Source: Methanobrevibacter sp.
Lineage (GTDB): Archaea; Methanobacteriota; Methanobacteria; Methanobacteriales; Methanobacteriaceae
Direction of reading: 5' to 3'
DNA: 64,000 bases
NCBI GenBank assembly: GCA_017434525.1
Contig: JAFRFD010000012.1
Location: 62,001 to 126,000, forward strand
Made by a program: the position numbers and the translations under genes. Shown one piece after another: positions 19,925 to 28,893 of the stretch. A model generated the notes under the pieces. It had not been told where the DNA came from. It worked only from the letters and a program-made list of their open reading frames with translations, and made no database searches. Positions within the stretch are counted from its first letter, which is position 1. Each line of letters opens with the position of its first letter.

Positions 19925-20265
19925 TGAAAAGAGATTTAGAAGAATATTTAATTGCTTTACAAAAACAACGTGATGAAATGGCGAAAGCAGCTGACGAAGC
20001 TAACTCTCTATTATTGGAAGGAAAGATTGACTCAGAACAGGCTAACGCCATTCAAACATATTTTAATACAATTGAAGTTAACTATCAACGAGTATTATAT
20101 TGTAGGTATTTATACAAACTTCCACCAAAGTTTATCCAGAAAATTCAACAGAAGAAGATACATAAAGAATTAATGGCTTACATGGAAAAGAACGCTGATA
20201 AAGAATCAGTTATAAAAGAAAATGAAGAATGCCTTAAGAAAGTAGGTGAGATAACTAATGACTAA
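19924..20265 (+). CDS. helical hypothetical protein
   Basis: 113 residues, long amphipathic helices (EEYLIALQKQRDEMAKAADEA), likely coiled-coil. Start ATG shares bases with the previous stop. Next gene starts eight bases before its stop. Confidence 0.65.
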   Translation: MKRDLEEYLIALQKQRDEMAKAADEANSLLLEGKIDSEQANAIQTYFNTIEVNYQRVLYCRYLYKLPPKFIQKIQQKKIHKELMAYMEKNADKESVIKENEECLKKVGEITND

Positions 20266-20524
20266 GGAAGAATTTGTTGCAACCTTAGATTTACCATTTA
20301 ATGGTGAAATGTGAAATAATGACTATGTTATTAAAGTAGACACTAGTGATGATTTTTCATATTTATATAATCTTATTTCAAATGACTCAGGTTTAACACT
20401 TGATGATAAGTCAGTAACTACTTCTGACAATGCATTATTCACTTTCTATAATGATGAATATGAAGTTAGATTAACAGCTGACTTTAGCAAAGATATTTAT
20501 AGATTGACGGTGAGTGATAGATAA
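20258..20524 (+). CDS. small hypothetical protein (one TGA)
   Basis: 88 residues when the TGA at 20312-20314 is Trp (GEMWNNDYVIKV). Strand-rich (LFTFYNDEYEVRLTADF). Overlaps both neighbours, last base of its TAA being the A of the next ATG. Confidence 0.7.
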
Positions 20525-21228
20525 TGGTAAAAGAAATAGATTTAACGTCAGAACTTCTAAATGAAAGAGCTATGGAGTGAAATGTGTTGGGTGACCAACA
20601 ATTAGCCATTGAAATAGTTCAAGCCTTATGTGATACTGTTGATGAATGCAAAGACAGGCTCTATCTTTGCACAAATGAAATCGGCTATAAAGAAAGAGCT
20701 TTTGTTATTAAGTTCAGTGATGAACACAAAGTTTATATGAATCCGATTTTCCAACATCGAGATAAATTAAGGCTTGTAAGAGAATATGACCCGTTAACAA
20801 AAAAGCAGTATATTATTCCAAGGTATACCGACGTAACAATTTGTTATCAAAACTCTTTGGGAAAGATTGAAGCAGTTAAGTTCAACGAAGAAGCTTCTGC
20901 TTTAGTATCTCAGGCTATGGATTGTCTGGATGGTGTTCATTCAGCTGATTATGGTTTAGAAGTTGATGATGAATTTGACAACGCTACACCCGAAGAAAAA
21001 GAAGAACTATTAAGTGCTTATTTAGAATCATTGAATAACTTAAAATCAAGCTTAGAGGATGACCTTAATAGTAATGAAGAAACTAAGAAGGAATATGATG
21101 CTTTCAGGTTTATGAAAGCAAAAGCAAATGGGGAAATTAATTCTGGTGACGAAGAACCAAAATTAAATAGAAAACAAAGAAGATTTTTTGAAAGATTAGC
21201 TAAGAAACTTAGAGGGAGAAAGAAATAA
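20524..21228 (+). CDS. peptide deformylase-like protein with lost active site (one TGA)
   Basis: 234 residues with TGA as Trp at codon 19 (AMEWNVLGDQQL). The deformylase frame is recognisable: LCTNEIGYKERAFVI where Pdf has GLAAPQIG, VYMNPIF, then YIIPRYTDVTICYQNSLGK and a final helix VSQAMDCLDGVHSADYGL. But the catalytic HExxH is replaced by SQAMD and the EGCLS cysteine is not evident, so it is probably inactive or structural. The C-terminus is acidic then basic. Similar degenerate proteins occur in large phages. Confidence 0.65.
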
Positions 21229-21641
21229 TGAAACTAGTTAAAGCTACTAACCAAAGCCGCTTAAGAGGCCTTAGAATTAAAGAACTCGGTCGTATTGCCA
21301 ATGAAGGTGATACCTTTGAAGTTACCGACGAGAGATTTGAAGTCTTAGCAAGGAACAACCGTTATAGAGTACCATTCGTTACTTTAGTTAAAGATTTAAG
21401 TAATGATTTAGGTCCTAGACAGACCTTCGAAAAAGGAATTAATCCAATTAAACTTGACCCACCAATTAAAGACCAACCACAGACAGTAGAAGAAACCCCT
21501 GAAATCTTTGTCATTGAACCTAACAAAGAACCAGTACAGGTTGATGAAAATCTTGAGCCATTAAAGGTAGAGGAACCTGTAGTTGAAGAAGCTCCAAAGA
21601 AAAAGTCTACTAAGAAGAAGAAAGTGAAGGTAGAGGAATAA
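21228..21641 (+). CDS. hypothetical protein with charged C-terminal tail
   Basis: 137 residues. N-terminal 50 residues form a compact strand-helix unit (RIANEGDTFEVTDERFEVLA), then a proline/glutamate linker and a lysine-rich tail (KKKSTKKKKVKVEE). The tail suggests nucleic-acid or scaffold contact. Coupled to the previous gene. Confidence 0.65.
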   Translation: MKLVKATNQSRLRGLRIKELGRIANEGDTFEVTDERFEVLARNNRYRVPFVTLVKDLSNDLGPRQTFEKGINPIKLDPPIKDQPQTVEETPEIFVIEPNKEPVQVDENLEPLKVEEPVVEEAPKKKSTKKKKVKVEE

Positions 21642-21642
21642 T

Positions 21643-21870
21643 ATGGACTTCTTAAAGTTTTATTCACCTGATGACTTTGGTTCTGCTGTATCACTTTTAG
21701 TAAGGAATGGTTATCAAATGATGACCTGGGCTGAGCTTGACCAGAATAATAATATTGTTTATTTAGTTAGATTTATTCAGACATCAGCTGGGCCTGAAAC
21801 CGTCGAACCAGAAAAACCAGAACGACAAATCTTGAACGAAGAACTAAATGAGAACGGAAGTCAGGAATAA
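21643..21870 (+). CDS. small hypothetical protein
   Basis: 75 residues beginning MDFLKFYSPDDFGSAV; a single folded segment then an acidic tail. GGAATAAT precedes the ATG. No family recognised. Confidence 0.6.
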   Translation: MDFLKFYSPDDFGSAVSLLVRNGYQMMTWAELDQNNNIVYLVRFIQTSAGPETVEPEKPERQILNEELNENGSQE

Positions 21871-22048
21871 CAAAAACATCATAATTGGATGGTGCACTGA
21901 TTACCCAGATTCCATCCAAGCAATACATATTAAAAAGGGCTATGTTGGGAGGTACGTTAAATCTTCCAACATAACCTTCGACAAACAAGGTAAGATTTAT
22001 TGTTTTGGTGACGGCACACAAAGTTTGATACGAGACCAAGACCGATAG
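21848..22048 (+). CDS. small hypothetical protein
   Basis: 66 residues, basic, with a SIQAIHIKKGYVGRYVKSSNITFD strand pair. Start overlaps the previous gene. Followed by a 33-base gap with AGGAG before the glutaredoxin. Confidence 0.55.
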   Translation: MRTEVRNNKNIIIGWCTDYPDSIQAIHIKKGYVGRYVKSSNITFDKQGKIYCFGDGTQSLIRDQDR

Positions 22049-22081
22049 ATTTTAATATAAATCACGATAGGAGACATACTT

Positions 22082-22300
22082 ATGTTAAAAGTATATAGCA
22101 CAAATTGTCCGAAATGTATAATGCTTGAAAAAAAGCTAAGGGGTTTAGACAAAGAGTTTGAATTAATAAATGACATGTCAGAGGTGTATGAGGCTTCAGA
22201 GAAATACGGAGTTAAAGAAGCTCCGTTCGTAGTAACTGATGATGGAAAAGTGTATAATTTTTTAGATATCATCAAGGCTTTAGCTGCGGGAGAAGTTTAA
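22082..22300 (+). CDS. glutaredoxin/thioredoxin-like protein
   Basis: 72 residues. Redox motif CPKC near residues 9-12 and the cis-proline segment KEAPFVVTDDGKVY. It would pass electrons to reductive enzymes; adjacency to the anaerobic ribonucleotide reductase suggests a supporting redox role. Confidence 0.85.
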   Translation: MLKVYSTNCPKCIMLEKKLRGLDKEFELINDMSEVYEASEKYGVKEAPFVVTDDGKVYNFLDIIKALAAGEV

Positions 22301-22301
22301 T

Positions 22302-24284
22302 ATGCAAATTGAATTGAAATTAAATAAAGATTTTGAAAGAACGTTAGAAGCACTTAGAGATAAGTATGGTGAGGATTTTGAATATTTTTCGGGTATTCAT
22401 CCTTCACAGTTAGACTATTCAGAGTTCTTAGCCAATTTCGTTAAGAATGACACTTTAGCTGACACAACAGTTGACCCAAACGCCAATGCTTCACATAGAG
22501 ACATTAGGTCTTATATGACAGAAAAAGGTAAGGCTTCAGATAAACTATTTGGCCTCAATAAGATATTCTTAGAAATTAAAAAGAAGTGGGGCCTAAAGAC
22601 AGCTAAACAATGGTTGGAACAGGAATATTCAAAAGGATTTTATCTAAATGATTCAACCTCAGCAAGTTATATTCCATACTGCTGGGCCAATGACTTAACT
22701 AGATTATCAACAGAAGGATTATTTTTCTTACCGAACTATAACCACCAGCCACCTAAACATTTGACTACTTACTTCGATGATGTAATTGAATTTACTTCAT
22801 TCCTGAGTAATCGACAGTCAGGTGCAGTTGGTTTACCTAATGTTATTGTTTGGGCTTACTATTTCTGGAAGAATGATTGCTTGAAAGGCTACTACTTAAA
22901 AGACCCTGAAACTTATTTAAGACAGAACTTCCAGAAGTTCATTTATAGATTGAATCAACCATTCATGAGGATTGACCAGTGTGCATTCACAAATGTCTCC
23001 ATTTTTGATAGACCATATTTAATTGAATTGTTTGGTGGGCTTGAATTCCCTGATGGAACATTTGCTTTGGACCAGATTGAAGACTTAATTAAAGCCGAGA
23101 AAATCTTCATGGAAGTAGTATCAGATATTAGGAAAGAGAATATGTTTACCTTCCCAGTATTAACTTATTCACTACTTTATAAAGATGGCGAGTTTGTTGA
23201 CCAGGAGTTTGCAAAATGGGCTAGCAAACATAATATTGAGTGGTCAGATGCTAACTTCTTCTGTTCAAGTGATGTTGGTGTTTTAAGTAATTGCTGCAGA
23301 CTTTTAAGTGATACTACAAAGCTTGATGCTTTCATTAACTCAATTGGTGGAACGGCCTTATCTGTTGGTTCATGCCGTGTAAGTACTATTAACTTAGTTA
23401 GAATTGCTTATGAAGCCTTTGAATACAACAAGCCAGGAGAAGTACCATTAAAGAAAGCTAAATCCAAGTACCTGAAGATTTTAAAAGATAGGGTAGAACT
23501 TGACTGCAAAGCTTTATTATCAATGAGACATGTTATTAAACGTAACATTGAAAAGGGACTTTTACCTAACTACCAAGAAGGGGCTCTTGAATTAGATAAA
23601 CAGTTCTGTACTATTGGTGGTATTGGAATGTATGAAGTAATGGACATGTTTGGTTTAATTCAAACTGATGAGTTTGGTAATAAATCATATTCAGATGAAG
23701 CTGTTGAGTTCACTACTGAAATCCTTGACTTAATGAATGAAGTGAAGGACACATTCTTTGAAAGAAACGGAATTGAAAAAGAAGAACAATTCTCATTCAA
23801 TATTGAGTTCATTCCTGCAGAAAATGCAGCTGGTGTTATTTGTTCAGCTGATAACCTGTTATATGAACAGAATAAATATTTTATCTACTCAAATCAGTGG
23901 ATTCCATTAATGGAGAAGTGCACTATTCAGGAAAAGTGTAGATTAGGAAGTTTATTCGACAAGAAGTGTGGTGGTGGTTGTATTGCCCACATCAACATTG
24001 AGGGCAGATTCCCATCAGAAGAAATGGCGTGGGACATGCTGAATTACGTTGCTAAGCAAGGCGTCATCTACTTTGCCTTCAACACAAAAATTAATGTATG
24101 TGAAGATAAACATTCATCAATTGGTACCGATGTTTGTCCGATTTGTGGAAAACCAATTGTTGATAAGTACACTCGAGTGGTTGGGTTCTACACTCCTACT
24201 TCTGCTTACCAGAAGATACGAAAAAGAGAATTCAACGCCAGGAAATGGTACAACATCAACGAAAAAGAAGGAATCTTTAGTTAA
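22302..24284 (+). CDS. nrdD: anaerobic (class III) ribonucleoside-triphosphate reductase
   Basis: 660 residues. Converts NTPs to dNTPs with a glycyl radical. Visible: CRLLSD and GTALSVGSCRVSTINLVRIAYEAF core motifs, GGIGMYEVMDMFG loop, C-terminal zinc site CEDKH...CPICG and the glycyl radical segment RVVGFY followed by REFNARK. Needs the NrdG activase encoded at 25351. Indicates infection of anaerobically growing cells. AAGTTTAATATG start, coupled to the glutaredoxin. Confidence 0.93.
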   Translation: MQIELKLNKDFERTLEALRDKYGEDFEYFSGIHPSQLDYSEFLANFVKNDTLADTTVDPNANASHRDIRSYMTEKGKASDKLFGLNKIFLEIKKKWGLKTAKQWLEQEYSKGFYLNDSTSASYIPYCWANDLTRLSTEGLFFLPNYNHQPPKHLTTYFDDVIEFTSFLSNRQSGAVGLPNVIVWAYYFWKNDCLKGYYLKDPETYLRQNFQKFIYRLNQPFMRIDQCAFTNVSIFDRPYLIELFGGLEFPDGTFALDQIEDLIKAEKIFMEVVSDIRKENMFTFPVLTYSLLYKDGEFVDQEFAKWASKHNIEWSDANFFCSSDVGVLSNCCRLLSDTTKLDAFINSIGGTALSVGSCRVSTINLVRIAYEAFEYNKPGEVPLKKAKSKYLKILKDRVELDCKALLSMRHVIKRNIEKGLLPNYQEGALELDKQFCTIGGIGMYEVMDMFGLIQTDEFGNKSYSDEAVEFTTEILDLMNEVKDTFFERNGIEKEEQFSFNIEFIPAENAAGVICSADNLLYEQNKYFIYSNQWIPLMEKCTIQEKCRLGSLFDKKCGGGCIAHINIEGRFPSEEMAWDMLNYVAKQGVIYFAFNTKINVCEDKHSSIGTDVCPICGKPIVDKYTRVVGFYTPTSAYQKIRKREFNARKWYNINEKEGIFS

Positions 24285-24288
24285 AGGA

Positions 24289-24312
24289 AGTACTAGTTTA
24301 CTTCCTTTTTCT
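24289..24312 (+). terminator. terminator hairpin overlapping the next promoter
   Basis: AAGGAAGTA-CTAGTT-TACTTCCTT followed by TTTTTC. The loop and 3' arm contain the -35 TTTACT of the following promoter. Confidence 0.75.
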
Positions 24313-24326
24313 TTGTATGGTATAAT
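24297..24326 (+). promoter_or_regulatory. promoter
   Basis: TTTACT (24297-24302), 18-base spacer, TATAAT (24321-24326); drives the small-gene/NrdG/thymidylate kinase operon. Confidence 0.75.
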
Positions 24327-24356
24327 TATATCGTAATAAAGGAAGGAGAATAAAAT

Positions 24357-24560
24357 ATGTATATTGTTTATACTGAAATCCACGAAAACGGTAAGGTTGA
24401 AAGATGGTACTATGGTGCTTATGAAACGGCTAACAGAGCTAACGAAGTAGCTATTCAGTTAGGAGCTGAATACCCGATTTTCCATTGTGTCTGCAAGGCA
24501 GAAGATGCTGATAAGTTACATATTCAGAATATGTATCGTGATTGAAGCGGGAGGAGATAA
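24357..24560 (+). CDS. small hypothetical protein (one TGA near the end)
   Basis: 67 residues. TGA at 24543-24545 read as Trp adds WSGRR before a TAA. The added codons overlap the GGAGGAGAT binding site of the next gene. N-terminal MYIVYTEIHENGKVERWYYG strand pair. No family recognised. Confidence 0.65.
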
Positions 24561-24561
24561 A

Positions 24562-24816
24562 ATGACTAGATTAGAAAGATTAAAGAGATTTTTACATAAT
24601 GAAGAAATCTGTGGAATGCAGTCCTTCGACTGCAGGAACTGGGTCGGTGACCTGATGGATAACATTTACAATGAAGATGGTATTCAAGTTGATATTTGCT
24701 ATGGCTATGAGTATCTTGAAATCTTCGGTCTTACTCATGATGAATGGCTGGAATTGGCTAAAGAAGGTTATGTCGACCCGAAGTGGAGCCCGGTAAGAAA
24801 AGAGTTAGGTTACTAA
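24562..24816 (+). CDS. small hypothetical protein
   Basis: 84 residues; ATG at 24562 preferred because GGAGGAG lies eight bases upstream. Charged N-terminus (MTRLERLKRFLHN), acidic centre. Stop overlaps the next start (TAATG). Confidence 0.65.
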   Translation: MTRLERLKRFLHNEEICGMQSFDCRNWVGDLMDNIYNEDGIQVDICYGYEYLEIFGLTHDEWLELAKEGYVDPKWSPVRKELGY

Positions 24817-25109
24817 TGGAAAAAGAATATAATTCAATGTATTTTACCAAGGAAGATGTAGAAGCTGGCTTCATGCATGAGCTTCTAACTTTCCTTTGTC
24901 GTTATTCATATCATTCAGGTCCAAGAGACTTTTCTCATTATAATGATATTCACGTATACCCGGCTGACTGTGAAGCCTTCGTAGTTGAATGGGTACAGTT
25001 ACCTTGGTCACATACTTATGGCGGGGGATTCCAATATGTTGGTGAAGAACAAGAGGTTTGTGATACCAATTATTCTTATGATACTCAAGAAACATGTCAC
25101 GTAGAATAG
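24816..25109 (+). CDS. hypothetical protein
   Basis: 97 residues, rich in His, Tyr and acidic residues. Coupled start (TAATG). No family recognised. Confidence 0.6.
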   Translation: MEKEYNSMYFTKEDVEAGFMHELLTFLCRYSYHSGPRDFSHYNDIHVYPADCEAFVVEWVQLPWSHTYGGGFQYVGEEQEVCDTNYSYDTQETCHVE

Positions 25110-25117
25110 GGTTAAAT

Positions 25118-25360
25118 ATGGAATTCATACAAAGTCAAGATAAAAATACTTTTATTAGTACTGACCAGATTGAGTCAATTTATAAAATTGACGAACAGTG
25201 GTATGTTACCACAACTAAAAATATTTCTTATAAGATTTCCGACTACACTTTGTCATGGTTAGTAGAATGGCCACATAGCTTTATTTATTGGTCAGACAAG
25301 AGTTGTAAAGAGGAGTTTGAAAAGAAGTATAACCGACTAGGAGAAACAAAGTGAAATTAA
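25118..25360 (+). CDS. small hypothetical protein (one TGA near the end)
   Basis: 80 residues; TGA at 25352-25354 reads as Trp and the gene ends two codons later at TAA. Strand-rich (WYVTTTKNISYKISDYTLSW). The 3' end overlaps the GTG start of nrdG by ten bases. Confidence 0.6.
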
Positions 25361-25824
25361 AAGGTTTAATAGAAGAAGATTTCTTGCAGTATAAAGAACC
25401 CTCAATGTTCCTGATTTTCCCGTTCTGTACTTTCAAATGTGATAAGGAAAATGGAACGCAGGTATGTCAAAACTGGTCGTTGAACGATGCTCCAATTATA
25501 GAAACTACACCTGAAAGGGTAGTCAAGAAATACTTATCTAATGATATTACTCGAGCTATCGTATGTGGTGGCTTAGAACCATTTGAAAGTTTTGATGATT
25601 TATATGAATTAATAAAAGAAGCAAGAAAATATACTGATGACTTGATAATTATTTATACAGGGTTCAGAAATGATGAGATTGATGGAGAAGTTGAAAAACT
25701 TCGTGAATTCAATAATATCATTATCAAGTTTGGTAGATATATTCCAGGGCAGGAAGGTCATGTTGACCCGTGGCTTGGTGTAACTTTATCAAGTCTAAAT
25801 CAGTATGCAGTAAAAATAAGTTAG
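25351..25824 (+). CDS. nrdG: anaerobic ribonucleotide reductase activase (radical SAM)
   Basis: 157 residues, GTG start after AGGAGAAAC. It uses a 4Fe-4S cluster and SAM to install the glycyl radical on NrdD. Cysteines FCTFKC near residues 27-31 and a third at TQVC; the usual C-x3-C-x2-C spacing is stretched at the last cysteine, as seen in some phage and clostridial homologues. CGGLEPFESFDDL corresponds to the GGEP motif. Confidence 0.85.
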   Translation: MKLKGLIEEDFLQYKEPSMFLIFPFCTFKCDKENGTQVCQNWSLNDAPIIETTPERVVKKYLSNDITRAIVCGGLEPFESFDDLYELIKEARKYTDDLIIIYTGFRNDEIDGEVEKLREFNNIIIKFGRYIPGQEGHVDPWLGVTLSSLNQYAVKIS

Positions 25825-25833
25825 GAGAAAGAT

Positions 25834-26292
25834 ATGTTAACAAAAGATGAATTTAGAAACTATGTCAAGGGATGGATTAAGTTTAATAAATATCTAGATG
25901 CTTTATATGATTTAGATATTACTGTTGCTGAAGCTCCATCCGTTGAGAATCTTAATAATAATTATGTGAACTTGTTATGTAAAACAATGGAATTAAAAAA
26001 TGATAATTTACCTTGGGCAAATATTTTAGAAGACTTCCTTTGGAATTATGATGAAAATTATTCTGATGAAGAAATTGATAATCTGTATAGGAAAATTGCT
26101 TCAAGCAAGTTCTATTCAGTAGAAGATAAAAGTGATTTGATTAAAGAAAAACCTGAACAGAAGAAAGAGTCTAACGAAGTTGATAATGCCAGGATTGATT
26201 ATCTATTATCTCGTTTAGGTGGAGTTAGAGGAAAGGTTAGAGAAGAACCTAAGTCAATATACGAATTATGGATGGATTATTTATTACCTTAG
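25834..26292 (+). CDS. hypothetical protein
   Basis: 152 residues, helical, AGGAG upstream. It ends in SIYELWMDYLLP, overlapping the thymidylate kinase start by 25 bases. No family recognised. Confidence 0.65.
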   Translation: MLTKDEFRNYVKGWIKFNKYLDALYDLDITVAEAPSVENLNNNYVNLLCKTMELKNDNLPWANILEDFLWNYDENYSDEEIDNLYRKIASSKFYSVEDKSDLIKEKPEQKKESNEVDNARIDYLLSRLGGVRGKVREEPKSIYELWMDYLLP

Positions 26293-26933
26293 AAGGTGGA
26301 GAGGGTTCAGGAAAGACAACTGTAGCTAAGTATTTAGTTGAGCGATTAACCAAAGAAGGCTACGATGTCTTACTGACTAGAGAGCCAGGTGGTGTTAAGA
26401 TAGCTGAACAAATTAGAGCGGTAATTCTTGATACTAATAACACTGACATGGACCCGAGAACAGAAGCAATCCTTTATGCAGCCAGCAGGAGACAACATTT
26501 AGTTGAGAAAGTTATTCCTGCTTTGAAAGAGGGGAAAATAGTTATCTGCGATAGATATATCGACTCCTCATTTGCTTATCAAGGGTTTGCTAGGGGAATC
26601 GGGATGTCAGCCATTAAGGATTTGAATAATTTTGCCATCACTGATGGTGGCAAAATATATTACCCTGACCTATCATTGTATTTCGATGTAGACCCAGAAA
26701 TTGGCTTACAAAGAGTAAGTCAACGTGGCGATGAACTGACTAGACTTGACAAAGAAAAACTTGAATTTCATGACAAAGTTAGGAAAGGCTATTTAACTGT
26801 TTACAGTTTAAATGAATACATGAAAATGATAGATGCTTCAAAGTCTTTAGAAGAAGTTGAACAGGAAGCTTATGATAGAGTAAGAGCTGCTATTAATAAG
26901 AGAGAGGAACTTCTTAGTTATGACAAAAACTAA
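26268..26933 (+). CDS. tmk: thymidylate kinase
   Basis: 221 residues. P-loop LEGGEGSGKTT near residues 8-18, LTREPGG, DRYIDSSFAYQG substrate-binding motif and a short LID region. Phosphorylates dTMP to dTDP for phage DNA synthesis. Two candidate ATGs; the one at 26268 has no strong binding site, consistent with coupling to the upstream gene. Confidence 0.93.
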   Translation: MDGLFITLEGGEGSGKTTVAKYLVERLTKEGYDVLLTREPGGVKIAEQIRAVILDTNNTDMDPRTEAILYAASRRQHLVEKVIPALKEGKIVICDRYIDSSFAYQGFARGIGMSAIKDLNNFAITDGGKIYYPDLSLYFDVDPEIGLQRVSQRGDELTRLDKEKLEFHDKVRKGYLTVYSLNEYMKMIDASKSLEEVEQEAYDRVRAAINKREELLSYDKN

Positions 26934-27141
26934 TTGGAAATTATTTGTTTTAGTTACATTAAAACTTATCTTTTCATTATTAGCCGGGTTATTTGGTTTT
27001 ATTACTGGTGCTGCCCTAGCTGTATATTTTGTCTATAAGGAATATTCATCACTTTATGCCTTCTTTGGGTTTTTAATAGCAGAAATATTCGTTATTTATA
27101 ATTTAAAAAAGATAAAATTAGAGGGAAGAATATGGGACTAG
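26920..27141 (+). CDS. small membrane protein
   Basis: 73 residues with two predicted transmembrane helices (LFVLVTLKLIFSLLAGLFGF and a second from AFFGFLIAEIFVIY). Basic tail. Coupled to tmk by overlap. Function unknown. Confidence 0.65.
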   Translation: MTKTNWKLFVLVTLKLIFSLLAGLFGFITGAALAVYFVYKEYSSLYAFFGFLIAEIFVIYNLKKIKLEGRIWD

Positions 27142-27665
27142 ATTTTACTGTTTATAAAAAGAGAAAAGATAAAACCTGTGAAGAGACCTGGGAGGAAATA
27201 AATAACCATCGTCGTGATTATTTAGAAGACCATCTCGGTGACTTTGAAAGTCCACTAGAATTAGCTTATGGACGAAAAAGCTGGGAATTAGTTGATGTAT
27301 TAGTACCTGGTTTTCAAACCTATGAAAAGATGGAAGGTTGGGTAGACCCGCCTGTAGAAAAAGAATCATGGGATAGGCTAATGAAAATGATTGAGCCTAT
27401 TGGTGATAAGCTTGATGATATTATTGATGCTTTTGACCGAGAAGAATATATGCCCGAGGATTATTCAGATTTTGTCTTTACTGATGAGCATAAGAAATTA
27501 ATAGCTGAGTATGAGTATTGGTATAATAAAACTTTTGATACAGGTCCTACTTTGGGTTATTCATTTTCAGCTTATTATATGAGGACTTTCTGGAAGGCCA
27601 ATGATAAAGTACAAGAAGTATATAAAGACCCTGAGTTTGAAGTGAGGGCAAGTGTTAGTTATTAG
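27132..27665 (+). CDS. hypothetical protein
   Basis: 177 residues beginning MGLDFTVYKK, acidic and aromatic. This start and the tryptophan-rich body resemble a widespread phage family without known function. GAGGGAAGAAT binding site. Confidence 0.65.
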   Translation: MGLDFTVYKKRKDKTCEETWEEINNHRRDYLEDHLGDFESPLELAYGRKSWELVDVLVPGFQTYEKMEGWVDPPVEKESWDRLMKMIEPIGDKLDDIIDAFDREEYMPEDYSDFVFTDEHKKLIAEYEYWYNKTFDTGPTLGYSFSAYYMRTFWKANDKVQEVYKDPEFEVRASVSY

Positions 27666-27674
27666 GAGTTTAAT

Positions 27675-27962
27675 ATGTATACAAGGTATTTAGGTAGAGA
27701 GCTTTATGACAAAGTCGATAGTGTAGTAAATAAAGCATTTCATAAGTATTACACTTATTCTGAAGATAATTGGTATTCAGTTGATAAGATTGAGCTCGAT
27801 TATTGTACATGTGAAAGTGAAGAAGACCTTCCTTATACAGAAGTATCGGTAAGGTTTGGAACAAAATGTGATAATAACTTTAGTATCACTTTTCATTATT
27901 TCTTAGAAGAAAATGATGACTTTAATATGGGTTATCTTTGCCGAGAACTTGATAATATTTAA
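27675..27962 (+). CDS. hypothetical protein
   Basis: 95 residues, acidic, rich in Tyr and Cys (DYCTCESEEDLPY). AGGAG upstream. Stop overlaps the next start (TAATG). Confidence 0.6.
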   Translation: MYTRYLGRELYDKVDSVVNKAFHKYYTYSEDNWYSVDKIELDYCTCESEEDLPYTEVSVRFGTKCDNNFSITFHYFLEENDDFNMGYLCRELDNI

Positions 27963-28126
27963 TGAAAACAATTACGTGAGGAGATGCTTGGGCGTGGTAT
28001 CTCAGAGAAGATTATGACTTAGTTATGCCCTTTCAGTCTAAGTTTGAAGATGATTTTATTTCCTATTTAAGGAAACTAGGTTTGGAGGTAGTACCTGATG
28101 GGTCAGAGCGAGATTGAGAAGAATAA
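27962..28126 (+). CDS. small hypothetical protein (two TGA)
   Basis: 54 residues when TGA is read as Trp at codon 6 (TITWGDAWAW) and near the C-terminus (ERDWEE). Two TGG codons are also used. Coupled by TAATG to the preceding gene; its 3' end overlaps the next start. Invisible under the standard code. Confidence 0.6.
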
Positions 28127-28820
28127 ATTATTAGTTGAAAGATACCCGTTTTTGGCACCGAGAAATGAGAATACTGGTGAAATAGATGAGAATTATGACT
28201 ATAGTTTTACTGAACTAGATGCCTTGGAGGATGGCTGGAGAATTAGGTTTGGTATACCTTTGTTAGAAGATTTACGTGAATTATTAGTTGAGCTTGGGTG
28301 TTTGGATGATTATCGAATTATTCAAATAAAGGAAAAGTATGGTCAACTGCGGTGGTATGATAATTCTCCAGATGAGTGGAGTGACCACATGGATGCCTGG
28401 AGTTATATTTCAGAACATACATGTAAGAATTGTGGTGCTTTTCCGGTTCCGATGAGAGATGACGGTTGGATAAGTCCGTGGTGTGATGACTGTTTTGGTT
28501 TTTATCGAGGAAAGACTTATAACGATGAAGAAAGAGAAAAATATACTTTCAAAGAGTTTGGTACTGACCGAATACTTGAATTTCTTGAAGTAACTGAATA
28601 TTATGATGGTGAGTATAAAACTCATTACATAGATATGAAACCTTACTATAAGAAAATCGGTTATACTGATTTCGATAATCTTATTACTAAAGAAGAAATG
28701 GAAGATTACAAGTTGTACAAAGAGACTTTAGATAAATGGACTAAAATCAGTAAGGAAATGAATGACCCAACAATTATACCATACGAAGTTCAGGAGATGA
28801 ACCCTTTCAAAGATAGGTAA
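28098..28820 (+). CDS. zinc-ribbon hypothetical phage protein
   Basis: 240 residues. A zinc ribbon CKNCG...WCDDC lies near residues 108-140, within an acidic aromatic protein (IQIKEKYGQLRWYDN). This segment is common in uncharacterised phage proteins. TTGGAGGTAG lies upstream. Confidence 0.7.
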   Translation: MGQSEIEKNKLLVERYPFLAPRNENTGEIDENYDYSFTELDALEDGWRIRFGIPLLEDLRELLVELGCLDDYRIIQIKEKYGQLRWYDNSPDEWSDHMDAWSYISEHTCKNCGAFPVPMRDDGWISPWCDDCFGFYRGKTYNDEEREKYTFKEFGTDRILEFLEVTEYYDGEYKTHYIDMKPYYKKIGYTDFDNLITKEEMEDYKLYKETLDKWTKISKEMNDPTIIPYEVQEMNPFKDR

Positions 28821-28836
28821 AAACCTATCTTTTATT
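28811..28836 (+). terminator. intrinsic terminator
   Basis: AGATAGGT-AAAA-ACCTATCTTTTATTT; a perfect eight-base stem with T-run, directly after the stop codon. Confidence 0.8.
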
Positions 28837-28839
28837 TAG

Positions 28840-28868
28840 TTTATTTTCTTTGCTATATTTATTATAAT
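28840..28868 (+). promoter_or_regulatory. promoter for topoisomerase subunit B
   Basis: TTTATT (28840-28845), 17-base spacer, TATAAT (28863-28868), in the AGTTTA context. Confidence 0.75.
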
Positions 28869-28893
28869 TAATATGTAGATAAAGGAGTATTGT

